This document shows positions 1 through 8,540 of a stretch of DNA of 43,640 nt, piece by piece; position 1 is the first letter of the stretch, and each line of letters starts with the position of its first letter. The notes beneath the pieces were generated by a model. It was not told the DNA's origin. It made no database searches and saw only the letters and a list, made by a program, of their open reading frames with translations. The DNA lies in assembly GCA_919902045.1 (NCBI GenBank), contig CAKKSP010000031.1:1-43640 (forward strand), written 5' to 3'. Source of the DNA: Omnitrophica bacterium GWA2_41_15. GTDB lineage: Bacteria > Omnitrophota > Gorgyraeia > Gygaellales > Profunditerraquicolaceae. The position numbers were made by a program, and so were the translations under genes.

Positions 1-395
1 GCATACCCGCCTAAAGGATCTTCTCTTTCTATGGCAATCAAGGCTCCGATTTTATTCTTTGAAAAATATTCTGCGGCATTGCTGATTTCTATTAACATCA
101 AGTCCATATCTTCTTGTTTAAGCGACGTACCAAAAAGATGGCGCTGCCCTAACCGCGCAAGCCCTTGGCGTATTTCAGGATGGAAAATAACAAGAATCGC
201 GATTACGGATATGCCAAAAAGCTTAGTCAGCACCCAATCTAAAGCAGTAAGTTCAAATCTCTGCACTAGGAGAAAAACTACCAGAAGCACAATTATTCCG
301 CGCAGAACCTGCACCGCGCGCGTTCCTTCAAAAAATAAAAGGATATGATAAATTACAAACCACAGAATAGCTATTTCAACAATCTCTTTCCACAT
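1..395 (-). CDS. cdaA: Diadenylate cyclase CdaA (DisA_N family), C-terminus cut off by window edge
   Basis: The first 131 residues can be read from the minus strand; the ORF track shows only a shadow on the plus strand. CdaA makes the second messenger cyclic di-AMP from two ATP at the membrane. The N-terminus has hydrophobic segments (about residues 7-30 and 33-75) ending in the family-typical VIFHPEIRQGLARLGQ, followed by the start of the cyclase domain (IGALIAIERED). The catalytic DGA and RHR motifs lie beyond the edge. The ATG is 3 bases after the folP stop, so it is cotranscribed with folP, an arrangement seen in many bacteria (folP-cdaA or ftsH-folP-cdaA). Identification is firm; completeness cannot be judged. 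Confidence 0.88.
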   Translation of the reverse strand, partial: MWKEIVEIAILWFVIYHILLFFEGTRAVQVLRGIIVLLVVFLLVQRFELTALDWVLTKLFGISVIAILVIFHPEIRQGLARLGQRHLFGTSLKQEDMDLMLIEISNAAEYFSKNKIGALIAIEREDPLGGY

Positions 396-398
396 AAT

Positions 399-1628
399 CT
401 AATCCGTAATTGCAGAAGATACCTTAAGCGCTTGAGAAACTGCTCCTACATCATGCACTCTTACTATTGATGCCCCATACATACGCGCTACTACGCTTGA
501 AGCCACTGTCCCGAAGATCCTTTCTTCAGGCAAAGCTCCCAGAATTTTTCCTATAAAAGATTTTCTTGAGGTTCCGACTAAAATCGGTAAGCCCAATATT
601 TTAAGTTCTCTAAGATGCTTAAGCACCTCTAAATTATGCTCTGTACTCTTTGCAAAACCTATACCCGGATCAATAATAATAGATTCTTTACTAACCCCTG
701 CTTCAATAGCATTACAAAACGCTTTCTTAAAATAGCTAATAAGTTCATCTATCAACGAACTATAAGAAGCAAGCTTTTGCATATTCCCGGGATTCCCTTT
801 CATGTGCATCATCACCACGCCTGCTTTAAAATTAGCGGCAACTTTACGCATTTTAGGGTTTCTCAAACCTGCAATATCATTAATAATAACTGCGCCTGAA
901 TTAAGAGCTGCTTTCGCTATTTCGGGCTTATAAGTATCAATAGAAATAGGAACTTTAATCTTATTTACCAAGGCAGCAATAACCGGAATAACCCTGTTTA
1001 ATTCTTCCTTTAGAGTAATTGATTTTGCGCCCGGACGTGATGATTCTCCTCCTACATCTATAATATCAGCGCCTTCTTTTACCATCTGCTGCGCTTTTGC
1101 TACCGCCTTTTCGACTGTCCCCCTGCCTGCCAAAGGCAGGCGTGCCCTATCACCTGTCACCTGAAGAACACCGTCTCCGCTAAATGAATCCGTAGTGAGA
1201 TTAACAATCCCCATAATCCGCGGTTTCTTACCCAAAACAAGTTTTTTATCAGCGCAACAAAAAATAAAATTATCTTTTTTATAATTGTTAAGCGAGAGCT
1301 CTAGCTCTTGACTGACATTCTGCAGCCCAAATGGCTGTTTACTTAATTTTTCACACAAACGGTTAAGCTGGGCCAAAGTACCGAATAAAAGGCAATCAGT
1401 TTTCTTAATTTTACCGCCGGTTAAAGCACCTTTAGAAAGAGCGGCATCCGCCCCAACCGAGAGCATCTCTTGTTTAATGATATTTGCTGCGATACATGGC
1501 AGGCCGTTAATTCGCAAGAGATAGCTTTGAGCTTTTAGCACCATTAGCTTGATGCCATAAGGATCAACGCCAATCTCCTGCATAAGATGAGCAACTTCTT
1601 GGGGCTGGCGTACTTCTAAAATTCTCAT
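399..1628 (-). CDS. folP: Dihydropteroate synthase FolP, long form with extra N-terminal domain
   Basis: Condenses 6-hydroxymethyl-dihydropterin pyrophosphate with p-aminobenzoate in folate synthesis. The TIM-barrel synthase occupies about residues 133-409, with MGIVNLTTDSFS (usual P replaced by T), DIIDVGGESSRPGA, SIDTYKP, INDIAGL, MMHMKGNPGNMQ, DPGIGFAKSTEHN and VGTSRKSFIG. About 130 residues precede it, an extension also found in other long FolP proteins, of unknown role. Between GDGV and VEKAV there are about 16 unexpected residues (QVTGDRARLPLAGRGT) encoded by a small palindrome plus two 7-bp repeat units, which looks like an in-frame repeat insertion at a surface loop. It lies between ftsH and cdaA. 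Confidence 0.93.
   Translation of the reverse strand: MRILEVRQPQEVAHLMQEIGVDPYGIKLMVLKAQSYLLRINGLPCIAANIIKQEMLSVGADAALSKGALTGGKIKKTDCLLFGTLAQLNRLCEKLSKQPFGLQNVSQELELSLNNYKKDNFIFCCADKKLVLGKKPRIMGIVNLTTDSFSGDGVLQVTGDRARLPLAGRGTVEKAVAKAQQMVKEGADIIDVGGESSRPGAKSITLKEELNRVIPVIAALVNKIKVPISIDTYKPEIAKAALNSGAVIINDIAGLRNPKMRKVAANFKAGVVMMHMKGNPGNMQKLASYSSLIDELISYFKKAFCNAIEAGVSKESIIIDPGIGFAKSTEHNLEVLKHLRELKILGLPILVGTSRKSFIGKILGALPEERIFGTVASSVVARMYGASIVRVHDVGAVSQALKVSSAITD
1121..1162. repeat. Palindrome plus heptamer repeat inserted in folP
   Basis: A perfect 7-bp palindrome (GCCTGCC aaa GGCAGGC, 1125-1141) is followed by the 7-bp units TATCACC and TGTCACC. It sits where other FolP proteins have a short loop and adds about 16 codons without breaking the frame. 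Related heptamers occur in gatA, tsaD and the racO-acsC spacer. Confidence 0.6.
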
Positions 1629-1641
1629 AATTTACCTACGC

Positions 1642-1675
1642 GACCTACGCGGTCGAAAATTTGACCGCGTAGGTC
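1642..1675. repeat. 34-bp palindrome, GACCTACGCGGTC family
   Basis: Perfect 13-bp arms GACCTACGCGGTC / GACCGCGTAGGTC surround an 8-nt AT-rich loop, between the ftsH stop and the folP start. A second full copy lies at 18818-18851 and a half-copy forms the end of the RACo gene (near 8524-8540). There is no T-run on either side, so it is more likely a dispersed repeat than a terminator. Confidence 0.8.
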
Positions 1676-1683
1676 TAGCAAAA

Positions 1684-3591
1684 CTAAATAATCACGTCCG
1701 GCTTACTAATCCCCAGAAGGGCTTTTACCTCTTCTCCATCAAGAACTTCTTTTTCCAGAAGTTTAGCGGTAAGAGTTTTAAGCTTATCTATATTCAACTT
1801 TAAAACGTCTTTAGCGTGGAAATACGCATCATCAACGATCTTTTTAATCTCATCATCAATAATGCGCGCGGTTTGCTCGCTGTAATTACGCTCTTCCATC
1901 ATATCACGGCCTAAAAATATTAATCCTTCTCTTTTACCGAGGGTAATATTCCCTAAAACATCTGACATGCCGAATTGCGTAACCATACGCCGTGCCATCT
2001 GCGTTGCCATCTCTAGGTCATTCTGCGCGCCTGTTGTGATTTCGTTTAAATTTAATTCTTCTGAACCACGGCCCCCAAGCATCATCGCAATCTCCGACTT
2101 AAGCTGAGATTTCGTCCAATAATGTTTATCTTCAAGCGGCGGAGTAAAAGTATAACCTCCGGCTATTCCCCTTGGAATAATAGAAACTTTTCTTAACGGA
2201 TTTACTTCGGGCAATAAAAGCGACAATAGAGCATGCCCTGCTTCATGAAACGCGGTGATCTCTTTTTCTTTCTGCGACATAATCCGGCTCTTTTTTTCCG
2301 GGCCCATTAAGACGCGCTCAACTGATTTTTCAAAATCAAGCGTTTCAATATTTTCTTTGTCAAACCGCGCAGCTAATAATGCTGCTTCGTTACAAAGATT
2401 AGCCAAATCAGCACCTGAAAATCCCGGAGTTTGGCTGGCAATAGCACGCAAGTTAATCCCGGATGAAAGTTTAAGTTTACGGGTATGCACTTTTAATATC
2501 TCTTCCCTGCCTTTTATATCAGGAAAATTCACTACGATATTACGGTCAAATCGTCCGGGCCTTAATATCGCCGGATCAAGTGTATCCGGCCGGTTAGTCG
2601 CAGCAATCAGTATAACTCCCTGCTGGCCGTCAAAACCGTCCATTTCAACTAACAAAGCGTTTAAGGTCTGTTCGCGCTCATCATGGCCTCCGCCGATTCC
2701 TGAGAAACGAAGCCGTCCCACAGCGTCAATTTCATCAATAAAAATAATCGCTCCCTTTCCGGAAGCTTTTGAAGCTTTACGGCCCTGCTCAAAAAGGTCG
2801 CGTACGCGGCTTGCACCTACACCTACAAACATTTCCACAAAATCCGAACCGGAAATACCAAAAAACGGAACATCTGCTTCACCCGCTACTGCCTTCGCAA
2901 GTAAAGTTTTCCCTGTTCCTGGAGGCCCGACTAACAGCACTCCTTTAGGTATTTTTCCGCCGAGCTTCTGAAATTTACGCGGGTCTTTTAAAAATTCAAT
3001 TACTTCTTTTAATTCTTCTTTTGCCTCATCTACACCAGCTACATCATTAAAAGTAACCTTTTCCCCGCCTTCTTTACCACCTTGGATTTTAGGGCGAATT
3101 TTACCAAAAGTCATTATCTTGTTGCCTAATTGCTCCCCGCGGTTTGCCATCCAAAGCCAAAAAATAATTAATAAAAGTATAGGGCCGAGATTAAACAATA
3201 ATCCGACTAAAAGTGTCTTCGGAGGCTTTACATCAAAATTTGGAACATTTTCCTTTATTAACTCAAGCAATCCTTGGTCATTATCAGGGATGTTCACTTT
3301 AAAAAAACGCGTACTTATAGTCTCTGTTCCTATAATAACAGTTACCGGGTCTACAAATTCACCCTTTAATTCGTTTTCAACTTTTGTTAAGACCAATGAT
3401 TTTATCTTACGCGGCTCTTCCTTTAAAATTTTATAAAAACTGCTGTAGGTCATTTCCTTTGGAACACCGTTTGCGTTCATATTAAGCGAACTGATTAAAA
3501 AATACAAAACAACAAGCGCAATGATCCAATTAAAAGGAACGCGTTTTAAAAATTTGTTTTTTTTATTTTTGAGCGGGTTTCCGTTTGCCAT
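1684..3591 (-). CDS. ftsH: ATP-dependent zinc metalloprotease FtsH
   Basis: Membrane-anchored AAA+ protease that degrades misfolded membrane proteins and short-lived regulators. The order is: transmembrane helix about residues 19-38, periplasmic segment, second helix about 126-146, AAA+ module with Walker A GPPGTGKT, Walker B IIFIDEID and second region of homology ([19 protein letters not shown]), then the M41 peptidase with HEAGH zinc site and the downstream acidic ligand in [11 protein letters not shown]. At 635 aa it is normal length. It lies between tilS and folP, a common neighbourhood. The C-terminus is short and lacks the long charged tail of some family members. Confidence 0.97.
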   Translation of the reverse strand: MANGNPLKNKKNKFLKRVPFNWIIALVVLYFLISSLNMNANGVPKEMTYSSFYKILKEEPRKIKSLVLTKVENELKGEFVDPVTVIIGTETISTRFFKVNIPDNDQGLLELIKENVPNFDVKPPKTLLVGLLFNLGPILLLIIFWLWMANRGEQLGNKIMTFGKIRPKIQGGKEGGEKVTFNDVAGVDEAKEELKEVIEFLKDPRKFQKLGGKIPKGVLLVGPPGTGKTLLAKAVAGEADVPFFGISGSDFVEMFVGVGASRVRDLFEQGRKASKASGKGAIIFIDEIDAVGRLRFSGIGGGHDEREQTLNALLVEMDGFDGQQGVILIAATNRPDTLDPAILRPGRFDRNIVVNFPDIKGREEILKVHTRKLKLSSGINLRAIASQTPGFSGADLANLCNEAALLAARFDKENIETLDFEKSVERVLMGPEKKSRIMSQKEKEITAFHEAGHALLSLLLPEVNPLRKVSIIPRGIAGGYTFTPPLEDKHYWTKSQLKSEIAMMLGGRGSEELNLNEITTGAQNDLEMATQMARRMVTQFGMSDVLGNITLGKREGLIFLGRDMMEERNYSEQTARIIDDEIKKIVDDAYFHAKDVLKLNIDKLKTLTAKLLEKEVLDGEEVKALLGISKPDVII

Positions 3592-3630
3592 TAGTTTTAT
3601 CCTTTTTTTTTGTAAAAAATTATTATACCT

Positions 3631-4617
3631 TTATCGAATGCTAAAATCAAGCCCAGATTTACTTTTAGAAGCTTCTAAACCTTTGGGAAGATGCACGATT
3701 GATAAAACCGGGCGGTTAATTAACAAATCTTCAATTTCTGCCAGATGGCGGAATTCGATGCGCCGCGTATCTCCCTGGACTTTTGCAATAGAAAGCCTGA
3801 TTACCATGCGCCTCAAAGACACAGGCAATAGTTTCAACTTATTCAAATTAAGGCTGATTACAACGTTTTTTTTATTTCTAGCAATAGTACGAAAGATATT
3901 CCTTGCCTCCTCTTCAATAAAAAGATAATCTTGCCCTGAAACCTGGGCTAAACTCGCTAAAACAGCTTTTATATTTTTATTATAGTTTTTTTCAAGCAGC
4001 GGCAGCAGATATTTACGGATTCTGTTACGTAAAAATATATCTTCTTTATTCGTGGGGTCACTGCGATAAGCAGCATTTTCTTTACCTAAAAACCCATTGA
4101 TTTCATAACGGCTGGTTTCGATTAACGGCCTGATCACGCATAATCCGTTAATATCTCTTTTTGGTAAAATTGCAGAAAGGCCAGAAAGCCCGGCTCCGCG
4201 GATCAGCCTCATTAAAACGGTTTCTGCCTGATCATCCAAATTATGCCCTAATGCTAATTTATCCGCATTTAGTTTCTTAGAAAGTGCAGAAAAAAATTCA
4301 AATCGCGCCTTGCGCGCAGCCTCTTCTAAAGACCCAACAGGACAAAACCTGCGCACTTCTATTTTTTTGCTAAAAAATTCTATTTCTAGGTTACGGCAAA
4401 GTTTACGCACAAACTCCACATCTTTTCCGGAACCAGCCCGAAGCCCATGGTCTAAATGCGCGACATACAGTTTTAAGTTCCACGCCTCTTTGAGCTTTTG
4501 GAGCGCTAAACATAGCGCCACCGAATCCGGGCCGCCAGAAACTCCGACAATCACTTTATCAGCCTTGGCTAAAAGTGAATATTTTTTTATTGTGTTTTGA
4601 ATTTTATCTAAAAACAT
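3631..4617 (-). CDS. tilS: tRNA(Ile)-lysidine synthetase TilS, short form
   Basis: Attaches lysine to C34 of the CAU-anticodon isoleucine tRNA so that it reads AUA. The N-type ATP-pyrophosphatase P-loop SGGPDS is at residues about 27-32, followed by AHLDHGLRAGSGKDVEFV, LGHNLDDQAETVLMRLIRGAGLSGL and the RNRIRKYLLPLL element typical of the family. At 328 aa it has no extended C-terminal tRNA-binding domain, like the Aquifex-type enzyme. It precedes ftsH by 39 bases. A CAT-anticodon tRNA lies just upstream on the same strand. Confidence 0.93.
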   Translation of the reverse strand: MFLDKIQNTIKKYSLLAKADKVIVGVSGGPDSVALCLALQKLKEAWNLKLYVAHLDHGLRAGSGKDVEFVRKLCRNLEIEFFSKKIEVRRFCPVGSLEEAARKARFEFFSALSKKLNADKLALGHNLDDQAETVLMRLIRGAGLSGLSAILPKRDINGLCVIRPLIETSRYEINGFLGKENAAYRSDPTNKEDIFLRNRIRKYLLPLLEKNYNKNIKAVLASLAQVSGQDYLFIEEEARNIFRTIARNKKNVVISLNLNKLKLLPVSLRRMVIRLSIAKVQGDTRRIEFRHLAEIEDLLINRPVLSIVHLPKGLEASKSKSGLDFSIR

Positions 4618-4771
4618 AGCAATTTATGAACTTGTAAGGTGGGAAAAATTGATTGCCCCTTGCCTAAACGCTCGTAAATTTTGTCGCCAGTCTCGCCTTC
4701 GGCGGACGGCTCCAATATTTACTTCGCAGGCTTCGGGGTAATTTGTCTACGAGTAAATAAGGACAAATTAA
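4618..4771. other. Hairpin-rich spacer between tilS and tRNA
   Basis: No ORF is supported. The stretch holds small self-complementary pieces (CGCCTTCGGCG, and CTCGTA/TACGAG flanking about 85 bases). This looks like a degenerate dispersed repeat. I see no clear promoter or terminator. Confidence 0.35.
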
Positions 4772-4845
4772 TGGCGGCGACTGGATTTAAACCAGTGACC
4801 AATCGGGTATGAGCCGAATGCTCCATCGGGCTGAGCTACGCCGCC
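4772..4845 (-). tRNA. tRNA with CAT anticodon (probably elongator tRNA-Met; tRNA-Ile2 possible)
   Basis: The minus strand folds into a full cloverleaf: acceptor GGCGGCG/CGCCGCC, D stem GCTC/GAGC, anticodon loop CTCATAC, T stem ACTGG/CCAGT, discriminator A; CCA is not encoded. G1-C72 pairing argues against an initiator. The anticodon stem has a T27xT43 mismatch. The normally invariant G19 and C56 read as A and T, so the tertiary pair would be A19-U56. With tilS next door, an Ile2 identity (C34 modified to lysidine) cannot be excluded. Confidence 0.85.
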
Positions 4846-4890
4846 GTAATAAGATTTTTAATTTTACCACAAAATTACCAAAAATCAACC

Positions 4891-5616
4891 TTAACGCCTT
4901 TGAGAATTAGAAAAATTCTGATAATCAATGCGCTTTATATCTTCGTATGTCTCTGAAACAAGCACTTCTTTTAAATATAGCGCTGACCAGGTAGGTATAC
5001 TTAAAGTAAACTCTCGTATTTCCCCGGATTTTTTACGTTCTAATAACTTTTGGAATTCGTCAAATTCACTTTTAAATATTTTTTCAATCTGTTTAATCAA
5101 AGCTTTACGATCTTCTCCTTTAACCAAAAACGGAAGCGCTCCTATTTGCTCTGCATCATTTACTGGTTTAATTGCCACATACATTGCAAAAGTTGTCGCC
5201 TCAGTTATGCGATTCCAATTTTCATTTTGCTTTGACACGAATTTATTATATTCAACTTTCTTTCCGGAAAAATTCTTTTCATCAACCAAATACGCTATTT
5301 TATAAGCATTATCTTCCATAAGCAACAATACGCTGTAAATATAGCGGCTTACGGGTTTCATCGTAGTAGATTCCGACTCAAGAAGCGGTTTCTCCATCAA
5401 ATTTCTTGCTTTTTCAAAAAATTTTGCCTGTAAATTAAGGTTTTTAATAAGCGCGCTTGAGGGGAGATTTTCCGTTGGGACTTTGGCAGCATCCCTGAGG
5501 TAACCCAAAACCAAAGCGTAATCTTTAAGAAAATCAGAAGGTGTAATTTCCTTAGCCGCAAATCCGCAAACTGCGATAGATAAAAACAATATAACTAAAA
5601 CCGATACTTTTTTCAT
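4891..5616 (-). CDS. Secreted hypothetical protein, mostly helical
   Basis: I do not recognise this family. It begins with a clear signal peptide (MKKVSVLVILFLSIAVCGFAA), followed by about 220 residues predicted mostly helical by eye, rich in Lys/Glu, with no metal-binding or catalytic motif. There are no Cys after the signal sequence, so it is not a lipoprotein. It starts 13 bases after the dgkA stop and is probably the last gene of the acs-dgkA transcription unit before the tRNA. A periplasmic role is inferred only from the signal sequence. Confidence 0.7.
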   Translation of the reverse strand: MKKVSVLVILFLSIAVCGFAAKEITPSDFLKDYALVLGYLRDAAKVPTENLPSSALIKNLNLQAKFFEKARNLMEKPLLESESTTMKPVSRYIYSVLLLMEDNAYKIAYLVDEKNFSGKKVEYNKFVSKQNENWNRITEATTFAMYVAIKPVNDAEQIGALPFLVKGEDRKALIKQIEKIFKSEFDEFQKLLERKKSGEIREFTLSIPTWSALYLKEVLVSETYEDIKRIDYQNFSNSQRR

Positions 5617-5629
5617 ATTATTTTATCCT

Positions 5630-6031
5630 CTAACTTAAACTATGCAATAAATAAAAGATGCGTTTTGAAAAAAGCACATAACCTACGGCAAGAGAATTTA
5701 AAGAAGCAATCAATACAACCGCAGCCGCGATATCTTTAACCAGCTTTATCTTAATGTGATACTCATCGGTAAGGATATCCATCATAAGTTCAATCGCGGT
5801 ATTAAAAATCTCTGCCATAAAAACAAAGGTGATAGTTAAACAAAGAACAGCTAACTCTAATCCATGTAACCCAAAATGGACTCCTGCCAAAAATGCCAGG
5901 CTACCTAGAATAAAAATAATACGCATATTACGGTGGTATAAGAATAAGTAAGTTATACCACGAAAGGCAATATAAAAACTTTCCCTAAAACCGTGAAAAC
6001 GAAAAATGCTACGGATGATTTTTTTTGCCAT
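5630..6031 (-). CDS. dgkA: Diacylglycerol/undecaprenol kinase, DgkA family
   Basis: Small integral membrane kinase that phosphorylates diacylglycerol or undecaprenol, recycling lipid carriers. It is 133 aa with three hydrophobic helices (about residues 36-55, 58-80, 101-122). The family signature AEIFNTAIELMMD is at about residues 76-88, with the catalytic Glu and the following D..... VKDIAAAVVL segment. Family membership is clear, but which lipid is used cannot be read from sequence; the short form without extra helices resembles Gram-positive undecaprenol kinases. The start overlaps the acsE stop (TAATG), implying translational coupling. Confidence 0.88.
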   Translation of the reverse strand: MAKKIIRSIFRFHGFRESFYIAFRGITYLFLYHRNMRIIFILGSLAFLAGVHFGLHGLELAVLCLTITFVFMAEIFNTAIELMMDILTDEYHIKIKLVKDIAAAVVLIASLNSLAVGYVLFSKRIFYLLHSLS

Positions 6032-6819
6032 TATTTTTTCCTGTAGGCATCAAGGTATGAATCACAATATATTTGTTTATTTAATATTACTTCTGCGGCA
6101 ATCAATGCATCCATAAGTTCTTTATCTTTCGGATCAAGGATTGCTGCATCAAGGCCGCATGCTACTGCCATCGCAAGAAAAGTACGATTTATCAATGAGC
6201 GCGTACACGTCCCCTGAGAAACATTACTTAAACCAACTACGGTTTTTGGGCTGGGCTCGGAAATAATTTTAAATTCTCTGATACTTTCTAAAATTTCACG
6301 GATTTGGCTCTGGGCAACATTAACCGGTAAAACTATCGGATCAAGATAAAGATTTTCCACAGGAAATCCCTGATCGCAACAAAAAGAAACGATCATCGCC
6401 GCAAGTTCAAGGCGCTGGTCCTTATTTTGCGGGATTCCTTTAGCGCTCATCGTCAGGCCGATAAGCGAACTGTTATATTTTATAGCTAAAGGAACTATAA
6501 CGCTGAGTTTTTCTTCATCAGCGGTAACGGAATTGATAATCGATTTATTTTTTATCACCTTAAGCCCGGATTCGATAACCTGCGGCTTACTAGAGTCAAG
6601 CGCCAGCGGCTTATCTGTTACCTCCTGGACAATTTCTACAAGCCATTGGATATCTTCAACCGGTTTTCTTGATGCCGGGCCGCAATTAATATCAAGCGCG
6701 CTTGCTCCTGCTTCAAGTTGCTCTAGAGCGCATTTCTGAATAACGGCTTTATCTTTAGCCTTGATGGCATCGCCGATATTCTTATACATTCCGTTGATCA
6801 GTTCGCCGATTATAAACAT
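6031..6819 (-). CDS. acsE: Methyltetrahydrofolate:corrinoid/iron-sulfur protein methyltransferase AcsE
   Basis: Transfers the methyl group from methyl-tetrahydrofolate to the cobalt of the corrinoid Fe-S protein, joining the methyl and carbonyl branches of the Wood-Ljungdahl pathway. It is 262 aa, the usual size, forming a pterin-binding TIM barrel. Family landmarks include FIIGELINGM at the start, ALDINCGP, LALDSSKPQVIESGL, INSVTADEEKL and GLSNVSQG, with the pterin-contact Asp and Asn in place. It follows acsD with a 22-bp palindrome between, and its stop overlaps the dgkA start. Cytoplasmic. Confidence 0.93.
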   Translation of the reverse strand: MFIIGELINGMYKNIGDAIKAKDKAVIQKCALEQLEAGASALDINCGPASRKPVEDIQWLVEIVQEVTDKPLALDSSKPQVIESGLKVIKNKSIINSVTADEEKLSVIVPLAIKYNSSLIGLTMSAKGIPQNKDQRLELAAMIVSFCCDQGFPVENLYLDPIVLPVNVAQSQIREILESIREFKIISEPSPKTVVGLSNVSQGTCTRSLINRTFLAMAVACGLDAAILDPKDKELMDALIAAEVILNKQIYCDSYLDAYRKK

Positions 6820-6852
6820 TAATTTGCCTTCTTTTACTTGTATGGGAAACTA

Positions 6853-6899
6853 GGGGACGCTTCGGTAGTTTTGTCAAACAAAACTACCGAAGCGTCCCC
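6853..6899. repeat. Perfect 22-bp inverted repeat overlapping the end of acsD
   Basis: Arms of 22 bp (starting GGGGACGCTTCGG) are perfect and separated by 3 bases. The right arm encodes the last residues and the stop codon of acsD (MGTLR*). It has no U-tract. The outer GGGGAC/GTCCCC end is shared with the repeat at 40975-41019 and with short pieces near 12281 and 15310. Confidence 0.85.
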
Positions 6900-7780
6900 A
6901 TGTTTTTATTTATCATCTCGATTGCTTTCGGATGCCGCATAACTAACATATCCGCCCCTGCCTGTAATAACGCAACAGCTGTAACAAACTCCCAGGCTAA
7001 TCCACGCTCAGTCTCAGATCCCCATCCCGGAAATTCTTCCGAACTAATACGCGCTTCTTTAGCGCGCCAAGTTTCCTGTCCTACAAAACAAATAAAAGGA
7101 GAAGCAATAGTTCTATCTCCGGCTAAAGCCGCAAGCCGCGCGCGCTCCATTATAGAATAAGCATACTCTAAACCATAACCAAGCGAGCCGATCGTAGGAT
7201 TAATCACAATCCTTTCAAGCGGAAGGCCCATATCCGAAATTAAAATATTAAGCTGTTTTGCAATATTTATATCAATCGGAGATTCTGCGATAATATTATG
7301 CTCATCGGCAAGCACTGCGGCAACAAGGGTTTTATAATTATCCTGCACAGCACTTCCAATAAGGCAACGTTCATTTTTTGCGGCTTCACAACAAAGCGGC
7401 AGCACTAAATTATCTTTAGCATCATCCCCGCAACCCGAAATTATTAACGGAACATCGACTTTTTTAAGCAGCTGGCTGATAAATTTTGCGCAGGCTTCAG
7501 GAGGCTTATTCTCAAAATCAGGGTGCGCACCCTGTAGTTTTACGCATAAAATCTTTGCTTTATATTCATTAACGCATTTTTCTGCCCAACTAAAAGGATC
7601 TTTAAGGCTGCCGGCAAATACTTTATCAAATTCTTCCGGCCAATCAAGCGGAGCAGTATCCCAAACCTCAAAAGCCACTTGCGGCTTCTTCCCTATCTCT
7701 ATTTTATGCGCACGCGTTCCGCCTTCAGTCTTGGTTGCACCTACTGAAACTACGGAAACACTGCCTGCCTCTATTGCCAT
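6884..7780 (-). CDS. acsD: Corrinoid iron-sulfur protein small subunit AcsD (CODH/ACS delta)
   Basis: Small subunit of the corrinoid Fe-S protein that carries the methyl group to acetyl-CoA synthase. It is 298 aa and matches the AcsD/CdhD core: VAFEVWD, ILCVKLQGAHPD, PLIISGCGDDAKD, NYKTLVAAVLADEHNIIAESPIDINIAKQLNILISDMGLPLERIVINPTIG, ASPFICFVGQETWRAKEA and FPGWGSETERGLAWEFVTA. The last codons come from the neighbouring 22-bp palindrome, so the C-terminus has been reset by the repeat. Its start overlaps the cooC stop by 10 bases. The partner AcsC is encoded three genes upstream. Confidence 0.93.
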   Translation of the reverse strand: MAIEAGSVSVVSVGATKTEGGTRAHKIEIGKKPQVAFEVWDTAPLDWPEEFDKVFAGSLKDPFSWAEKCVNEYKAKILCVKLQGAHPDFENKPPEACAKFISQLLKKVDVPLIISGCGDDAKDNLVLPLCCEAAKNERCLIGSAVQDNYKTLVAAVLADEHNIIAESPIDINIAKQLNILISDMGLPLERIVINPTIGSLGYGLEYAYSIMERARLAALAGDRTIASPFICFVGQETWRAKEARISSEEFPGWGSETERGLAWEFVTAVALLQAGADMLVMRHPKAIEMINKNMGTLR

Positions 7781-8514
7781 ATTTTATCCCCCATCTTTCT
7801 TAATGCTTCTATTGATATACTATTCATATTTAAACTTTCAACGGAACTACCTTCACTACTTAACTTAATAATTTCTTCATCCCAGGGAATAACCCCGCAG
7901 AAATTAACCCCGTTTATTTCAGGAAATTCTTTTAGTTGATTCCGGATACGATTTAGCAAAAGATATCTTTTACCGATTTTAATTTTTAAATTATCTGCAA
8001 GCGCTAAAATTCTCTCTGCGCTTTTTAAACCGACAACAGTATCATCTGAAACAATAAGCAAACTATCGCAACTGCGCGTAGTACGCCGCGAAAGATGCTC
8101 TAAGCCTGCCTCATTATCAATAATGATATAATTATACTCCGTAAGCAGCTTATTGACAATATTTCTTAAGACATTATTTACGTAACAATAACAACCCGGT
8201 CCTTCGGGCTTTCCCATTGCCAGCAAATCAAACCCGTTACCTTCTGCTAAAGCGGTGCGTAGCTGATATTCAATAAATTTTTCCTTAGACATCCCGGCAG
8301 TAACGGATTCAGGATGCGCTGAGACCTTATCCAGAATCTCTCCCACCGTATCTTTAATTTCTACGCCTAAAGCTTCATTTAGATTGCTATTAGGATCCGC
8401 ATCTATCGCCAAGATAGATGATTTCTTATTTTCCCTTAATAATCTAACTAAAAGCGCAGCAATGGTAGTTTTTCCTGTGCCACCTTTACCAGCTAACGCG
8501 ATCACATAACCCAT
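7771..8514 (-). CDS. cooC: CooC/AcsF-type nickel-maturation ATPase for CODH/ACS
   Basis: MinD/SIMIBI-class P-loop ATPase thought to aid nickel insertion into CO dehydrogenase or acetyl-CoA synthase. It is 247 aa, with the deviant Walker A AGKGGTGKTT at about residues 8-17, the Asp-containing ILAIDADPNSNLNEALG, the PGCYCYVNNVLR segment with two Cys as in CooC metal-binding sites, and IIIDNEAGLEHLSRRTTR. It lies between RACo and acsD, as in acetogen acs clusters. CooC and AcsF cannot be told apart by eye. Confidence 0.88.
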   Translation of the reverse strand: MGYVIALAGKGGTGKTTIAALLVRLLRENKKSSILAIDADPNSNLNEALGVEIKDTVGEILDKVSAHPESVTAGMSKEKFIEYQLRTALAEGNGFDLLAMGKPEGPGCYCYVNNVLRNIVNKLLTEYNYIIIDNEAGLEHLSRRTTRSCDSLLIVSDDTVVGLKSAERILALADNLKIKIGKRYLLLNRIRNQLKEFPEINGVNFCGVIPWDEEIIKLSSEGSSVESLNMNSISIEALRKMGDKIWQ

Positions 8515-8523
8515 ATTTATTTT

Positions 8524-8540
8524 TCAACCGCGTAGGTTGA
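8524..8540. repeat. Half-copy of the GACCTACGCGGTC palindrome at the RACo stop
   Basis: TCAACCGCGTAGGTTGA gives, on the minus strand, codons for N-L-R-G and the TGA stop. The core ACCGCGTAGGT is the right arm of the repeat seen whole at 1642-1675 and 18818-18851. Confidence 0.6.

Noticed and set aside
31-348. 105-aa plus-strand ORF at the window start
   Set aside because: Antisense to cdaA, whose minus-strand translation matches the family well.
2255-2971. 238-aa plus-strand ORF opposite ftsH
   Set aside because: It is an antisense shadow of the well-supported ftsH gene, with no ribosome-binding site and no recognisable domains.
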